DNA of 64,000 nucleotides from MRBY01 sp943371005 (GTDB taxonomy: Bacteria > Cyanobacteriota > Cyanobacteriia > Cyanobacteriales > MRBY01): contig CALRTB020000010.1 of the NCBI GenBank assembly GCA_943371005.1, positions 1 through 64,000 on the forward strand. Reading direction: 5' to 3'. This document shows, piece after piece, positions 16,465 to 25,062 of this stretch. The first letter of the stretch is position 1; each line of letters opens with the position of its first letter. A model generated the notes under the pieces. The model was given only the letters and a program-made list of their open reading frames with translations, did no database searches and had not been told where the DNA came from. The position numbers and the translations under genes were made by a program.

Positions 16465-18102
16465 ATGATCCATTCCCGGCAATTTTATTCCGCAGCGGCG
16501 ATCGCCCTTTGTTTTGGTTCCCTCCTGGTAAGCTGTAATCCTAATCCCAATGGCACCACCCCCAGCAGCGAAACGACGACCATCAGCACCGATGTGAATA
16601 ATCGTCTGGCCCTGGGCACCACCGCAAAACCCCGCACCATCGATCCCGCCGATAGCTACGAAATTGCCGGTTTAAATATCATCTACAACGTCACCGAAAG
16701 CCTCTACACCTACGAAATTGGCACCACGGACATCAAACCCCTCCTGGCCACAGAGCTCCCCACCATCAGCGACGATGGCCTTACCTACACGATTCCCCTA
16801 CGAGAAGGCGTCACTTTCCACGATGGTGAACCCTTTAACGCAGCGGCAATGAAATTCTCTTTAGATCGTTTTATGGAAAATAAGGGGAAGCCTTCTTTTC
16901 TGTTGGGAGATATTATCGAAAATATCGAAGCGACAGGGGAATATGAGCTAACCATCACCCTCAAGCAACCCTTTGCTGCTTTTCCTGCATTATTGGCCTT
17001 TGCCGGTGCCAGTGCTGTTTCGCCTGCGGCCTATGAAATTGGGGAAGGTGCCTTTAACCCCAGTCAACTGGTAGGTACTGGCCCTTATCGGTTGACGAAC
17101 TTTGGTAGTGACACGATTACCCTCGACCGCAATGACGACTACTGGGGCGAAACACCGAAAAATGCTGGGGTGGATATTCAGATTTTCAATAGTAATGCCG
17201 CCAATTTATTTAATGCCCTCCAGACGGGAGCTGTGGATATTGCGTACCAATCCCTAGAGCCAGAACAGGTGAGTAATTTGCTCCGGGAGGCAGAAAGCGG
17301 CCAAATCCAAGCCCTAGAAGCCGAGGGGACAGCAGTGAATTTTATGGTGCTGAACCGCAACCAAGCCCCCCTCGATCAGCTCGAAGTTCGTCAGGCGATC
17401 GCCGCTCTCCTCGACCGCAACTTGATCAACGAACGGGTGCTCAATGGCCAAGCGGATCCCCTCTATAGCTTGATTCCGACTTCTTTCCCGGCGTCCCAAC
17501 CGCTGTTCCAAAGCACCTATGGTGATGCCAACATCGAACAAGCCAAAACCCTCCTCACCGAAGCCGGGTTTACCCCCGAAAATCCAGCGGTGATTCCTCT
17601 CTGGTATCCGTCTGGTTCCACCACCCGCGGCATTATCGCCACGACCCTCAGGGAATATGCCAACCGCGAACTGGGAGGATTATTGCAATTTGAGCCCAGC
17701 AGCGTCGAAGGAGCGACCTTTTTCCAAAATATTGCCCAGGGGATTTATCCAGCAGCCCTGGGGAACTGGTACCCGGACTTTTTAGATGCGGATAATTACA
17801 TTCATCCCCTTTTAAATTGTGAGGTGGGATCGCCAGAAACGGGCTGTGAATCGGGAGGCGCACAGAACCAAGGGTCTTTTTATTGGAATGAAGCGATGAA
17901 CCAATTAATTGATGCCCAACGGACAGAAACTGACCCGACAAAACGCCTCGAAATTTTTACGCAAATCCAAGAACAGATGGTGGCAGATGTGCCCTATATT
18001 CCCATTTGGCAAGGGAAAGAATATGTTTTTGCCCAGGCCAATATTCAAGGTTTGGCTGTAAATCCAAGCCAAAGTTTACCCCTCTGGCTTGTGGAAAAGT
18101 AG
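16465..18102 (+). CDS. Family 5 extracellular solute-binding lipoprotein
   Basis: This is a DppA/OppA/NikA-type binding protein. ATG 16465 gives a signal peptide with lipobox LLVSC (Cys24); an in-frame TTG at 16450 would add five residues. After a Thr/Ser linker come the SBP_bac_5 signatures: a GLTYTIPLREGVTFHDGEPFN block, split around residue 115, and a TGPYRLTNF segment near residue 210. Family members bind peptides, nickel or other cations. The ligand cannot be told from sequence. No cognate permease genes are adjacent. The LarE neighbour makes nickel a possible but unproven ligand. Confidence 0.85.
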   Translation: MIHSRQFYSAAAIALCFGSLLVSCNPNPNGTTPSSETTTISTDVNNRLALGTTAKPRTIDPADSYEIAGLNIIYNVTESLYTYEIGTTDIKPLLATELPTISDDGLTYTIPLREGVTFHDGEPFNAAAMKFSLDRFMENKGKPSFLLGDIIENIEATGEYELTITLKQPFAAFPALLAFAGASAVSPAAYEIGEGAFNPSQLVGTGPYRLTNFGSDTITLDRNDDYWGETPKNAGVDIQIFNSNAANLFNALQTGAVDIAYQSLEPEQVSNLLREAESGQIQALEAEGTAVNFMVLNRNQAPLDQLEVRQAIAALLDRNLINERVLNGQADPLYSLIPTSFPASQPLFQSTYGDANIEQAKTLLTEAGFTPENPAVIPLWYPSGSTTRGIIATTLREYANRELGGLLQFEPSSVEGATFFQNIAQGIYPAALGNWYPDFLDADNYIHPLLNCEVGSPETGCESGGAQNQGSFYWNEAMNQLIDAQRTETDPTKRLEIFTQIQEQMVADVPYIPIWQGKEYVFAQANIQGLAVNPSQSLPLWLVEK

Positions 18103-18136
18103 CGCAAAGATCGCCCGTATAATTTTTCAAAAAAGA

Positions 18137-18385
18137 TTAGGCTTTGTTCTCCTCATCGGGGAGTTCAAGGCTTTTGCGAGTACTTTTGAGGGTTTTCCAA
18201 AGGTTTTTTATCTCTTGATAGGCTTGTTGTGATGAAATTTTGCCGTTTGTTTCTAGGTTGCAGATAAAATTGACGCGCTGGGCAAACTCTTGCAGGTTGG
18301 CATTAAAGAGGACTTTCTCCATTTTGAAGTCGCCTCGGTAGTTCTCAATGGGAAATAAAAATTTTTCTTTTTCGGATTCAGACAT
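18137..18385 (-). CDS. Small conserved cyanobacterial protein (DUF7219-like)
   Basis: This 82-residue soluble protein starts at ATG 18383-18385 with a HIP1 site just upstream. The pattern FPIENYRGDF, VLFNANLQEFAQRV, LETNGKIS then LWKTLK is one I associate with a small cyanobacteria-wide family, DUF7219 from memory. Function is unknown. It converges on the solute-binding protein gene 34 bp away and is not obviously in an operon with rpsN, which is followed by its own terminator. Confidence 0.7.
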   Translation of the reverse strand: MSESEKEKFLFPIENYRGDFKMEKVLFNANLQEFAQRVNFICNLETNGKISSQQAYQEIKNLWKTLKSTRKSLELPDEENKA

Positions 18386-18534
18386 GGCGATCGCCTAGGG
18401 TAACTCCAATGGGGTTTTAATCAATACAAGACACCAAAAGACGACTCTAGTGTAACGAAAGAATTTCTTCAGGGGAGGTGTTGCTGAATGCTTTTTGTAA
18501 ATTACCCTCTTCCCCACAGTCATCAAAAGTAGCC

Positions 18535-18564
18535 ACCAAAAAAGGTAGAGCAGAACTCTACCTT
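18535..18564 (-). terminator. Rho-independent terminator of rpsN
   Basis: On the minus strand AAGGTAGAG, a five-base loop, then CTCTACCTT form a perfect nine-pair stem followed by TTTTGG. It sits about 60 bases after the rpsN stop. Confidence 0.8.
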
Positions 18565-18625
18565 AGGAAAATTATTCAAAAAATAATCAATGGATTGCCT
18601 CAACCATTGGGGCAGAGACCCATCG

Positions 18626-18928
18626 CTACCAACTGGATTTGACCACACCGGGGAGTAAACCTTGGTGGGCCCAGTCCCGGAGGACGTTACGGCACAGACC
18701 AAAGTCGCGGTAGTAGCTGCGGGGTCTGCCGGTGATTTGGCAACGGTTACGCATCCGAGTCGGAGAGCTGTTGCGGGGGAGATTTTGGATTTTGCGGTGG
18801 ATTTCGAGCTTTTCGAGGGGATCGGCTGCGTTGTTGAAAGCTTCCTTAAGGGCAGCTCTTTTTGCGGCGTATTTTGCCACCATGCGAGCACGTTTTCTGT
18901 CGCGCTCAATCATTGATTTCTTGGCCAT
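18626..18928 (-). CDS. rpsN: 30S ribosomal protein S14
   Basis: The 100-residue basic protein begins MAKKSMIERDRKRARMV and ends with NRCQITGRPRSYYRDFGLCR and GLLPGVVKSSW. It is the long, zinc-independent S14 type, since the CxxC pairs of the short form are missing. ATG at 18928 is chosen; the frame could extend 12 codons further, but those residues are not S14. It binds 16S rRNA in the small-subunit head. It is a stand-alone gene, not in a ribosomal operon, as is usual in cyanobacteria. Confidence 0.97.
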   Translation of the reverse strand: MAKKSMIERDRKRARMVAKYAAKRAALKEAFNNAADPLEKLEIHRKIQNLPRNSSPTRMRNRCQITGRPRSYYRDFGLCRNVLRDWAHQGLLPGVVKSSW

Positions 18929-19094
18929 GAAATTTAGTCTAAAAATTCTATATAAAGACAGCATTTTCTATCATAGCTCAAATGGCCCAAATTCCTAATC
19001 CCCAGAGGGAAATCTACTGGGCTGTCGTTGGGGAAGGGACAGGCGATCGCCTAGAATAAAAAGTCTTGTTATTTGTGGCAATCTACAGGCATTT

Positions 19095-19730
19095 ATGGCG
19101 ATCGCACCGGAGCCCTCCTTGGGTTTAGCACTCCACACCACAACTCCCCAGTTAGGGCTGAGTTTACGGCATTTGACCACGGGGGAACAACGCACGGCCC
19201 TGTGGGATCTGGGGCGGGATTTATCGGCGCAGCTCCATTGTTATCTCCAGGAATTTATCCAGCCCCATGCTTGGCAAGACATCGCATTTTTAGGGGTGGC
19301 GAAAGGGCCTGGGGGCTTTACAGGTACCCGCTTGGGGGTTGTCACAGCCCGCACCCTCGCCCAACAGTTAAAGATTCCCCTCTATGGCATTTCGACTTTA
19401 GCGGCGATCGCTTTTCAGGATCGGGAAAATCGTCTGGATCGAACGGTCGCAGTTGCTTTGCCCGCGCGACGGGGGGCGGTATTTGGGGCCATTTATCAAA
19501 TCATGGCGACAGGGGCGATCGCCCTGGTGCCGGATCAGTTATTTACCCCCGCAGCCTGGGCGGATTGTCAGAGTAATTTTCCTGATTTACAGGTGCTTGA
19601 TCCCCCAGAAGCAATTGGCGAGACTGTCACCGAAGTTTTGAGCCTCGCCCAATCCCAATGGCAAGCGGAACCCCAGGGGCCTTGGGGCGCAGTGGTACCG
19701 TTCTATGGGCAGCACCCCGTTTATCAGTGA
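19095..19730 (+). CDS. tsaB: tRNA threonylcarbamoyladenosine biosynthesis protein TsaB
   Basis: This 211-residue ASKHA-fold protein carries LGLALHTTTPQLG near the N-terminus and the hallmark GVAKGPGGFTGTRLGVVTAR near residue 75-95. TsaB partners TsaD in t6A37 modification of ANN-decoding tRNAs and has no protease activity of its own. The ATG is preceded by an AT-rich spacer. The TGA stop overlaps the start of the next gene by one base (TGATG), implying translational coupling. Length is in the normal range. Confidence 0.9.
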   Translation: MAIAPEPSLGLALHTTTPQLGLSLRHLTTGEQRTALWDLGRDLSAQLHCYLQEFIQPHAWQDIAFLGVAKGPGGFTGTRLGVVTARTLAQQLKIPLYGISTLAAIAFQDRENRLDRTVAVALPARRGAVFGAIYQIMATGAIALVPDQLFTPAAWADCQSNFPDLQVLDPPEAIGETVTEVLSLAQSQWQAEPQGPWGAVVPFYGQHPVYQ

Positions 19731-20362
19731 TGGGTAACCAAGCCGCTCACCTAATTATTTTCACCCGCTACCCGGTGCCGGGCCAGACCAAGACCCGTTT
19801 AATCCCTGCTTTGGGGGCGGAGGGGGCCGCGACGTTACAACGCCACCTCACGGAACATACCCTAAAAACCGTAGAAGTCTTGGAAAATGCCGCTATTTCG
19901 ATTTATTTTTCCGGTGGCACAACGACCCAGATGAACGCTTGGCTGGGGGAGCAATGGCATTACCAAGCGCAACAGGGCCAAGATTTAGGCGATCGCCTGA
20001 TTCATGCTTTTCAAACCAGTGAACAACAGGGTTACGCCAAAACCGTGGTGATTGGCATCGATTGCCCAGGGATTACAGGTGAAATTCTCGCAGCGGCCTT
20101 TGACAAACTAGATTCTGCTGAAGTCGTCCTTGGCCCGGCGGTGGATGGTGGTTATTATCTGATTGGTCTGCGCCAGAATGTCTCTGGACTGTTTACCGAC
20201 ATGCCCTGGGGGACGGCTCAAGTTTTCTCTGAAACTCAGACCCGCTGTCAGCAGTTGAATTTGCGCCTCGCGTTACTGCCAATGCTCCAGGACATTGACG
20301 AACCAGCCGATCTCAGAGTTTGGGACAACTTCAAAAATAACCTTAAAAAAGCTGCTGAATAA
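19730..20362 (+). CDS. TIGR04282-type glycosyltransferase-like protein (DUF2064)
   Basis: The protein (210 residues from ATG 19730) contains LIIFTRYPVPGQTKTRL, VIGIDCPGIT, VLGPAVDGGYYLIGL and MPWGTAQVFSET. These are the blocks of the TIGR04282/DUF2064 family, a GT-A-like nucleotidyl/glycosyl transferase linked in some genomes to arsenosugar synthesis. The upstream extension to 19658 overlaps tsaB out of frame and is not used. No arsenic genes are nearby. Its 3' end overlaps the convergent kinase gene by 20 bases. The actual substrate is unknown. Confidence 0.82.
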   Translation: MGNQAAHLIIFTRYPVPGQTKTRLIPALGAEGAATLQRHLTEHTLKTVEVLENAAISIYFSGGTTTQMNAWLGEQWHYQAQQGQDLGDRLIHAFQTSEQQGYAKTVVIGIDCPGITGEILAAAFDKLDSAEVVLGPAVDGGYYLIGLRQNVSGLFTDMPWGTAQVFSETQTRCQQLNLRLALLPMLQDIDEPADLRVWDNFKNNLKKAAE

Positions 20363-21212
20363 TTCGCTTGGCCTGATTGCCGTAGCCCCCACCAAATAAA
20401 TTGAAGTGATTGAGCACATGGTAGAGGTTGTACAAATCGCGGCGATCGCCATAGCCAGAATCCAGGGGCCAAGCCTCATTATAACCCTGGTAAAAACGTC
20501 CCGGAAAGCCACCAAATAGTTCTGTCATCGCAATATCCACTTCGCGATCGCCGTAGTAGGCCGCTGGGTCAAAAATAATCGGTTCTCCCTGGGCCGTCAC
20601 TGCGGCATTTCCTGACCAAAGATCCCCATGGACGAGGGAAGGCTGGGGCTGATGATCCCGCAAAATTCTTCGTACTCCTTCAATGATCCGCTGTGGCTCC
20701 GGAAAATCGCCCCCTTTTCGCCTCGCAAGACGCAGTTGATAGCCAAGGCGTTGTTCCGCCCAAAATTCAGCCCAATTGCTTTGCCAGTCATTCATTTGGG
20801 GCGTAAAACCAATGGTGTTGGGGCGATCCCAGCCAAATTTTTCCGCCGTACCCCGACGGTGAAGTTCTGCGAGGTGGCGGCCCATGGCTTGCCAAGCATC
20901 ACCACTACCACCACCGAGGTCGATCCATTCCAGGACGATATAACTATTACTCTCGGTTTCCCCCCAACAGATGGGCTTTGGAACACGGATAGTTTGGGTT
21001 GCGCCCATTTGCTGGAGGGCCAAGGCTTCTGCGGCGAACATTGCCGTCTGATTCGGGCGATTCAGCTTCACAAAATACCGCTGGCGATCGCCGGCTAGGC
21101 AGTAGCCCTGGTTAATGCAGCCGCCCCCCACGGAACGCTGCTGTTCGAGGGTAAACGGTTGGCCAGTGGTTGCCGCAATGTGCTCGGCAATGGCCCCTAG
21201 GGAAGTACGCAT
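20343..21212 (-). CDS. Fructosamine/ketosamine-3-kinase family protein
   Basis: The 289-residue protein has the APH-like kinase fold: SVGGGCINQGY near residue 30, YFVKLN (ATP-binding Lys), catalytic LVHGDLWSGN near residue 190 and IFDPAAYYGDREVDIAMTELFGGF. The family phosphorylates ketosamines on glycated proteins, making them unstable so the amine is freed. Synechococcus-type members (YniA-like) are regarded as protein-repair kinases. The start is ATG 21212. It lies 38 bp downstream of glyQ on the same strand and may be co-transcribed with it. Confidence 0.9.
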   Translation of the reverse strand: MRTSLGAIAEHIAATTGQPFTLEQQRSVGGGCINQGYCLAGDRQRYFVKLNRPNQTAMFAAEALALQQMGATQTIRVPKPICWGETESNSYIVLEWIDLGGGSGDAWQAMGRHLAELHRRGTAEKFGWDRPNTIGFTPQMNDWQSNWAEFWAEQRLGYQLRLARRKGGDFPEPQRIIEGVRRILRDHQPQPSLVHGDLWSGNAAVTAQGEPIIFDPAAYYGDREVDIAMTELFGGFPGRFYQGYNEAWPLDSGYGDRRDLYNLYHVLNHFNLFGGGYGNQAKRIIQQLF

Positions 21213-21250
21213 CGCAATACCTCAATTCGTCGGCGGAGTCTATCTCCAGC

Positions 21251-22132
21251 TTAGGCGATCGCCTTTTGTAACGGAAAGCCCAATTCTTCCCGTTGGGCAA
21301 GGTAAAGGTGGGCCACCTGGCGGGCCATGTGACGAATCCGCCCAATGTAGCGGGTACGTTCGGCCACGGCAATCACCCCCCGCGCATCAAGCAAATTAAA
21401 CGTGTGGGAACATTTCAGCACATAATCGAGGCTCGGCATCACCAACCCTTTCTCAATGAGTTGTTGGGCTTCTGCTTCGTAGAGCGAAAATAGCTGAAAC
21501 AACATTTCCGGATTAGACGCTTCAAAATTGTAGGTGCATTGCTCAATTTCACTTTGTAAGAAAATATCCCCATAGCTGGTGGTCTCATTCCAGCGGATCT
21601 TGGTGATCGCATCCACTTCCTGGAGGTACATTGCCAGGCGTTCTAGGCCATAGGTGATTTCAATACAAACCGGGCGGCAGTCGAGGCCACCACATTGTTG
21701 AAAGTAGGTAAATTGGGTGATTTCCATGCCATCAAGCCACACTTCCCAGCCCACGCCCCAGGCACCGAGGGTCGGCGACTCCCAGTTATCTTCTACAAAG
21801 CGGATATCGTGGTCTTCCGGCTGAATGCCCAGGGCTTTGAGGGAATCTAAATAAATCTCTTGAATGTTGTCCGGTGACGGTTTGATGATCACCTGGTACT
21901 GGAAATAATGCTGTACCCGGTTGGGGTTTTCACCGTAGCGGCCATCGGTAGGGCGACGGCAAGGTTCGACATAGGCAACGGACCAAGGTTCAGGGCCAAT
22001 CGCCCGCAAAAAAGTGTGATGGTTCATGGTGCCGGCCCCTTTTTCGGTGTCGTAGGGCTGGGCAATTAGACAACCACGATCCCGCCAAAATTGATTGAGG
22101 GTGGCGATGATTTCTTGAAAATTTAACGACAC
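21251..22132 (-). CDS. glyQ: Glycyl-tRNA synthetase alpha subunit
   Basis: The 293-residue class II synthetase subunit begins with NFQEIIATLNQFW and contains GCLIAQPYDTEKGAGTMNHHTFLRAIGPEPW as successive blocks, plus VEDNWESPTLGAWGVGWEVWLDGMEITQF, all diagnostic of GlyQ in the alpha2beta2 enzyme. It charges tRNA-Gly together with GlyS, which is not in the window. The start codon is GTG (22130-22132). glyQ and glyS are commonly unlinked in cyanobacteria. Confidence 0.97.
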   Translation of the reverse strand: MSLNFQEIIATLNQFWRDRGCLIAQPYDTEKGAGTMNHHTFLRAIGPEPWSVAYVEPCRRPTDGRYGENPNRVQHYFQYQVIIKPSPDNIQEIYLDSLKALGIQPEDHDIRFVEDNWESPTLGAWGVGWEVWLDGMEITQFTYFQQCGGLDCRPVCIEITYGLERLAMYLQEVDAITKIRWNETTSYGDIFLQSEIEQCTYNFEASNPEMLFQLFSLYEAEAQQLIEKGLVMPSLDYVLKCSHTFNLLDARGVIAVAERTRYIGRIRHMARQVAHLYLAQREELGFPLQKAIA

Positions 22133-22257
22133 GCTATTTTGCCTCGAACACTTGCTAGGAAATGGACAGAATATAGATTTTGTTCCCTAATGAAGATATC
22201 ACAAGACTTCTACCCCTGTGGCGTCCTGGTTTCAGGGAAGCGGCTTCGCAACCACGA

Positions 22258-22308
22258 CAAAAATCCCCATTATGAATAGCGCCGGGGCACACACAGAAAA
22301 TGGGGATT
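22258..22308 (-). terminator. Terminator after the DUF1816 gene
   Basis: AATCCCCATT (minus strand, from 22308) and AATGGGGATT (ending at 22262) form a ten-pair stem with a 27-base loop, followed by TTTTG on the minus strand. It is located just after the 92-residue gene and before glyQ. Confidence 0.55.
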
Positions 22309-22330
22309 ACCAGGGGGAATAATTCAGAAG

Positions 22331-22609
22331 CTAGTGGCTAAAGCTAAAGATGGGCATCAGGGTTTTTTTTGACCCAGAGTCATCAAAAATGGTGAGCTCT
22401 TTGGGGGTACGACACCGCTGTAGGTTTACGTCGATGTTCTGGGCTCCTTCATTGGTAAGGTCTTCGAGGAAACCGGGCTGGGCGGCGATCGCCTCTTTGC
22501 GACTGAGGTAAGGACCAAAGTAGTAAGTACACTCCGGTTGCTCAGTGGTAATTTCAAGCCAATAGGCGCGGCCAATGGTCTCGAAGAGCTTGAGCAAAAG
22601 TTCTTTCAT
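22331..22609 (-). CDS. DUF1816 domain protein
   Basis: The 92-residue protein shows YWLEITTEQPECTYYFGPY, then AIAAQPGFLEDL and NEGAQNIDV, the pattern of the cyanobacterial DUF1816 family. Some members are fused to or near phycobilisome linker-like (CpcD-like) proteins, but the function is not established. The Ser/Lys-rich C-terminal tail is variable. ATG 22609 has a purine-rich upstream region on the minus strand. It appears monocistronic, with a terminator downstream. Confidence 0.8.
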   Translation of the reverse strand: MKELLLKLFETIGRAYWLEITTEQPECTYYFGPYLSRKEAIAAQPGFLEDLTNEGAQNIDVNLQRCRTPKELTIFDDSGSKKTLMPIFSFSH

Positions 22610-22739
22610 ATCTGTCCCTGTGGTGGTGAAGTTTGAGGTATGGATCTACTGGAAAAATACTTGTTGTTGAAGATAGCTTGTCTGGATTCAAACCAACAAC
22701 TCTTGTTTTATCCCGAAAGCACTCATTTTGCATACTGCC

Positions 22740-23906
22740 TTAGGGGGTATCCGGAAGGGTGATTTGCACCTGGCGTACAAGCTTTTGTCGGTACACTTCA
22801 TATAAGGCGATCGCCGCAGCGACGGAAGCATTTAGGCTAGGGGTTTTCCCGGTCATCGGAATTGCAACCAGTTCATCACAATGCTTTTGCGTCAACAAAC
22901 TAAGACCTTGTCCTTCCGAACCGATAACTAATCCTATCGCACCTTCAAATTTGATATTGTGTAAGGCTTTACTGGTTCCAGCGGCAGTGCCATAAATCCA
23001 GAAACCAGCTTCCTTGAGTTCTTCCATGGCCCGACTAAGATTGACCACTCGCGCGACAGGGAAATGTTCAAGGGCACCGGCGGCTACTTTCATCACCGTC
23101 GAGGTTACCCCCACCGCCCGCCGTTGGGGAATAATCATCCCTTGGGCACCAATCGCTTCGGCAGTACGAATAATCGCCCCCAAATTATGGGGATCGGTGA
23201 TGCCGTCGGCAATCACAACTACGGGGGATTCTGTTTTGGCCTTGGCCTGTTCAATGAGGTCCGGCAAATCCATATATTCATAGGGAGCAGTCTGCACGGC
23301 GATCCCTTGGTGGACACCCCGGTTGGTCAAGTAGTCTAGGCGAGACATACTCACTTCGTCGATGACTGTGCCTTGGTTTTTGGCGGCCTGGAGGAGGGTA
23401 TGGAAACGATTGGCGTGACGCAGGCGGGAGGTCACCCAAATTCGGTTGAGGGGACGTTCGCTCTCAAGCACCGATAACACTGCATGTTTGCCGTAGATGA
23501 GGTCATTATCTTCTTCTGTGGTGACCTCTTCTGGGACTTCCCCTGGAGCGGCTTGGGGAGTGAATTCAGGAGCCTCTTGGGAAGGGAACTCTGACGATTG
23601 ACTCCGCTGGGGCTTGGGACGGTCTTCAATGGGGCGTCTTTTGGTGGGGCCAACACCTTGGCTACCACGTTTATCAAAACGTTTAAAGGAGCGCTCTCCT
23701 CCTTCTTCGCGCCGGGAAAATTGACCCTTACGACGGGGAGATGGGCGATCGCCTCGTTCAAACTTACCGCCATCTTCGCGGCGATCAGAACGTCGATCCC
23801 GATCAAAGGAAGCGGCTTTTCCGTACTTTTTGCTTGGTTTGCGGTCTCTTCCCCCGGCGGCTCTACCGTATTTTTTACCCGAATCGGATCGATGTGGCTT
23901 GTTCAT
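22740..23906 (-). CDS. rlmB: TrmH-family (RlmB-type) rRNA 2'-O-methyltransferase with long basic tail
   Basis: The C-terminal ~250 residues are a SpoU/TrmH enzyme: a substrate-binding domain starting YGKHAVLSVLE, then NLGAIIRTAEAIGA (motif 1), GLVIGSEGQGLS (motif 2) and TPSLNASVAAAIALYEV (motif 3, trefoil-knot SAM site). RlmB methylates G2251 of 23S rRNA in E. coli. The first ~135 residues are disordered and charged, with repeated KKYG[KR]AA units and many Arg/Gly/Asp residues, absent from enterobacterial RlmB. The tail probably aids RNA binding. ATG 23906 is clear. Confidence 0.88.
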   Translation of the reverse strand: MNKPHRSDSGKKYGRAAGGRDRKPSKKYGKAASFDRDRRSDRREDGGKFERGDRPSPRRKGQFSRREEGGERSFKRFDKRGSQGVGPTKRRPIEDRPKPQRSQSSEFPSQEAPEFTPQAAPGEVPEEVTTEEDNDLIYGKHAVLSVLESERPLNRIWVTSRLRHANRFHTLLQAAKNQGTVIDEVSMSRLDYLTNRGVHQGIAVQTAPYEYMDLPDLIEQAKAKTESPVVVIADGITDPHNLGAIIRTAEAIGAQGMIIPQRRAVGVTSTVMKVAAGALEHFPVARVVNLSRAMEELKEAGFWIYGTAAGTSKALHNIKFEGAIGLVIGSEGQGLSLLTQKHCDELVAIPMTGKTPSLNASVAAAIALYEVYRQKLVRQVQITLPDTP

Positions 23907-24144
23907 AAAAAATTCAGTCTTTGGTCGTTCAGATGTATTAACTTGTCAAGGAAAATCAGTTACAGAGGCTGGGGCGATCGCCTAAATATGACTTAGGTTA
24001 TTTAGAATCAGCAAAGTCACTTTTTCCAGCCGTGGCCCATTAAAGCCATTAAAAAATCAACACAAACATATCTTGGTCTTACCTCAGGCGGGGGCGCTCC
24101 TTAAAGAAAAAGCCCCAATGAAACACAAAAGAGAGTTGATCATA

Positions 24145-24540
24145 TCAGACCCTAGACCGTTCTTGGGGTAAATAGGTAAATAATTCTGCCAAACGCTGTG
24201 GGTTCGTGAGATAGAGATACCCGACCAGGGCTTCAAAACCAGTGGCCTGCCGATAAACGGCTAAGCTGAGACGCCTCGGTTTTCCCGTTGCTGAATTGCG
24301 TCCCCGGCGGACAATGTCCTGTTCTGGCTCACTTAAATGGGGTTCAAGGAGGGTGAGATATTGGGCCTGGGTTTCTGCCCGCACCTCCGCCACCACCTTA
24401 CCGTGGTAATCCGCAATGCGACAGGGGGGCAACAAAAAATTACAGCGGCTATAGAGTTCATAAACAGCATCCCCCACATAGGCTAAGGACGCGGGGGATA
24501 ATTGTCGGAGCTGATCAGCGGCAATGTCAGGGACAAACAA
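24145..24540 (-). CDS. mrnC: Mini-ribonuclease III
   Basis: The 131-residue protein consists of only the RNase III catalytic domain, with no dsRNA-binding domain. The signature LAYVGDAVYELYSR includes the metal-binding Asp24 and Glu28. A second acidic site follows the GRNSATGKPRR block. Mini-III matures 23S rRNA in Bacillus; cyanobacterial copies are also implicated in rRNA processing. The start at ATG 24540 lies 14 bp downstream of the STAS gene, so the two may be co-transcribed. Confidence 0.88.
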   Translation of the reverse strand: MFVPDIAADQLRQLSPASLAYVGDAVYELYSRCNFLLPPCRIADYHGKVVAEVRAETQAQYLTLLEPHLSEPEQDIVRRGRNSATGKPRRLSLAVYRQATGFEALVGYLYLTNPQRLAELFTYLPQERSRV

Positions 24541-24554
24541 TGGTTTTCTCGTCC

Positions 24555-24899
24555 CTATTTTTTCTCTTCTAGGTGGGCGATCGCCTCATCAATGGAGTTC
24601 CGCAGAGACAAAAACTTCTCTAGGCGAACTAACTTTACCGTTTGGGTTACCCGTGGATTGGTTACCACTTGCATCGTTCCCCCAGCATTTTGGGTGTGTT
24701 TGACCAACTGCACCAGGGCACCGATACCAGAGCTATCCACAAAATCAATTTGGGCTAGGGAGAGGATAATATCGTGGGGGCCTTCATTAATCCGGCTTTT
24801 GATGGCGGTACTAAACACAGGTTCGGAAAAGGCATCCAATAACCCAGTTAAGCGGAAAATTTGATATTTGTTGTCAATGACTTCGTAAGTTCCTCTCAA
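24555..24899 (-). CDS. STAS-domain anti-sigma factor antagonist
   Basis: The 114-residue protein is a single STAS domain with ILSLAQIDFVDSSGIGALVQL. The Ser in DSSG is the position phosphorylated by anti-sigma kinases in RsbV/SpoIIAA-type proteins. Dephosphorylation by a PP2C (SpoIIE/RsbU) phosphatase reactivates it. No RsbW-type kinase is adjacent. A GAF-SpoIIE phosphatase gene lies about 10 kb away at 34.8 kb. It probably acts in partner switching controlling a sigma factor or another output. Confidence 0.88.
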   Translation of the reverse strand: MRGTYEVIDNKYQIFRLTGLLDAFSEPVFSTAIKSRINEGPHDIILSLAQIDFVDSSGIGALVQLVKHTQNAGGTMQVVTNPRVTQTVKLVRLEKFLSLRNSIDEAIAHLEEKK

Positions 24900-25062
24900 A
24901 CTTACAGTCAGATTTAGCGGCTCAGGAATAGTCCTCTCCTCCTCAAACTGAACGGAATATGCAACGCTAATTTTAGCTCATTGCGACTGCGGGCAGAATA
25001 AGGGACGAAAAACAGTACAACAAACTACAGATTTTTTGCTGCTTCACCGCCCCAAAGCCTGC

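Noticed and set aside
22660..22760. Possible tRNA T-arm-like motif (GGTTTGAATCC on the minus strand)
   Set aside because: The T-stem pairs only three of five bases and no acceptor stem, D-arm or anticodon arm can be drawn around it.
24060..24125. GGGGC/GCCCC inverted repeat after the Mini-III gene
   Set aside because: The 16-base loop and missing T-run make a terminator call unsafe.
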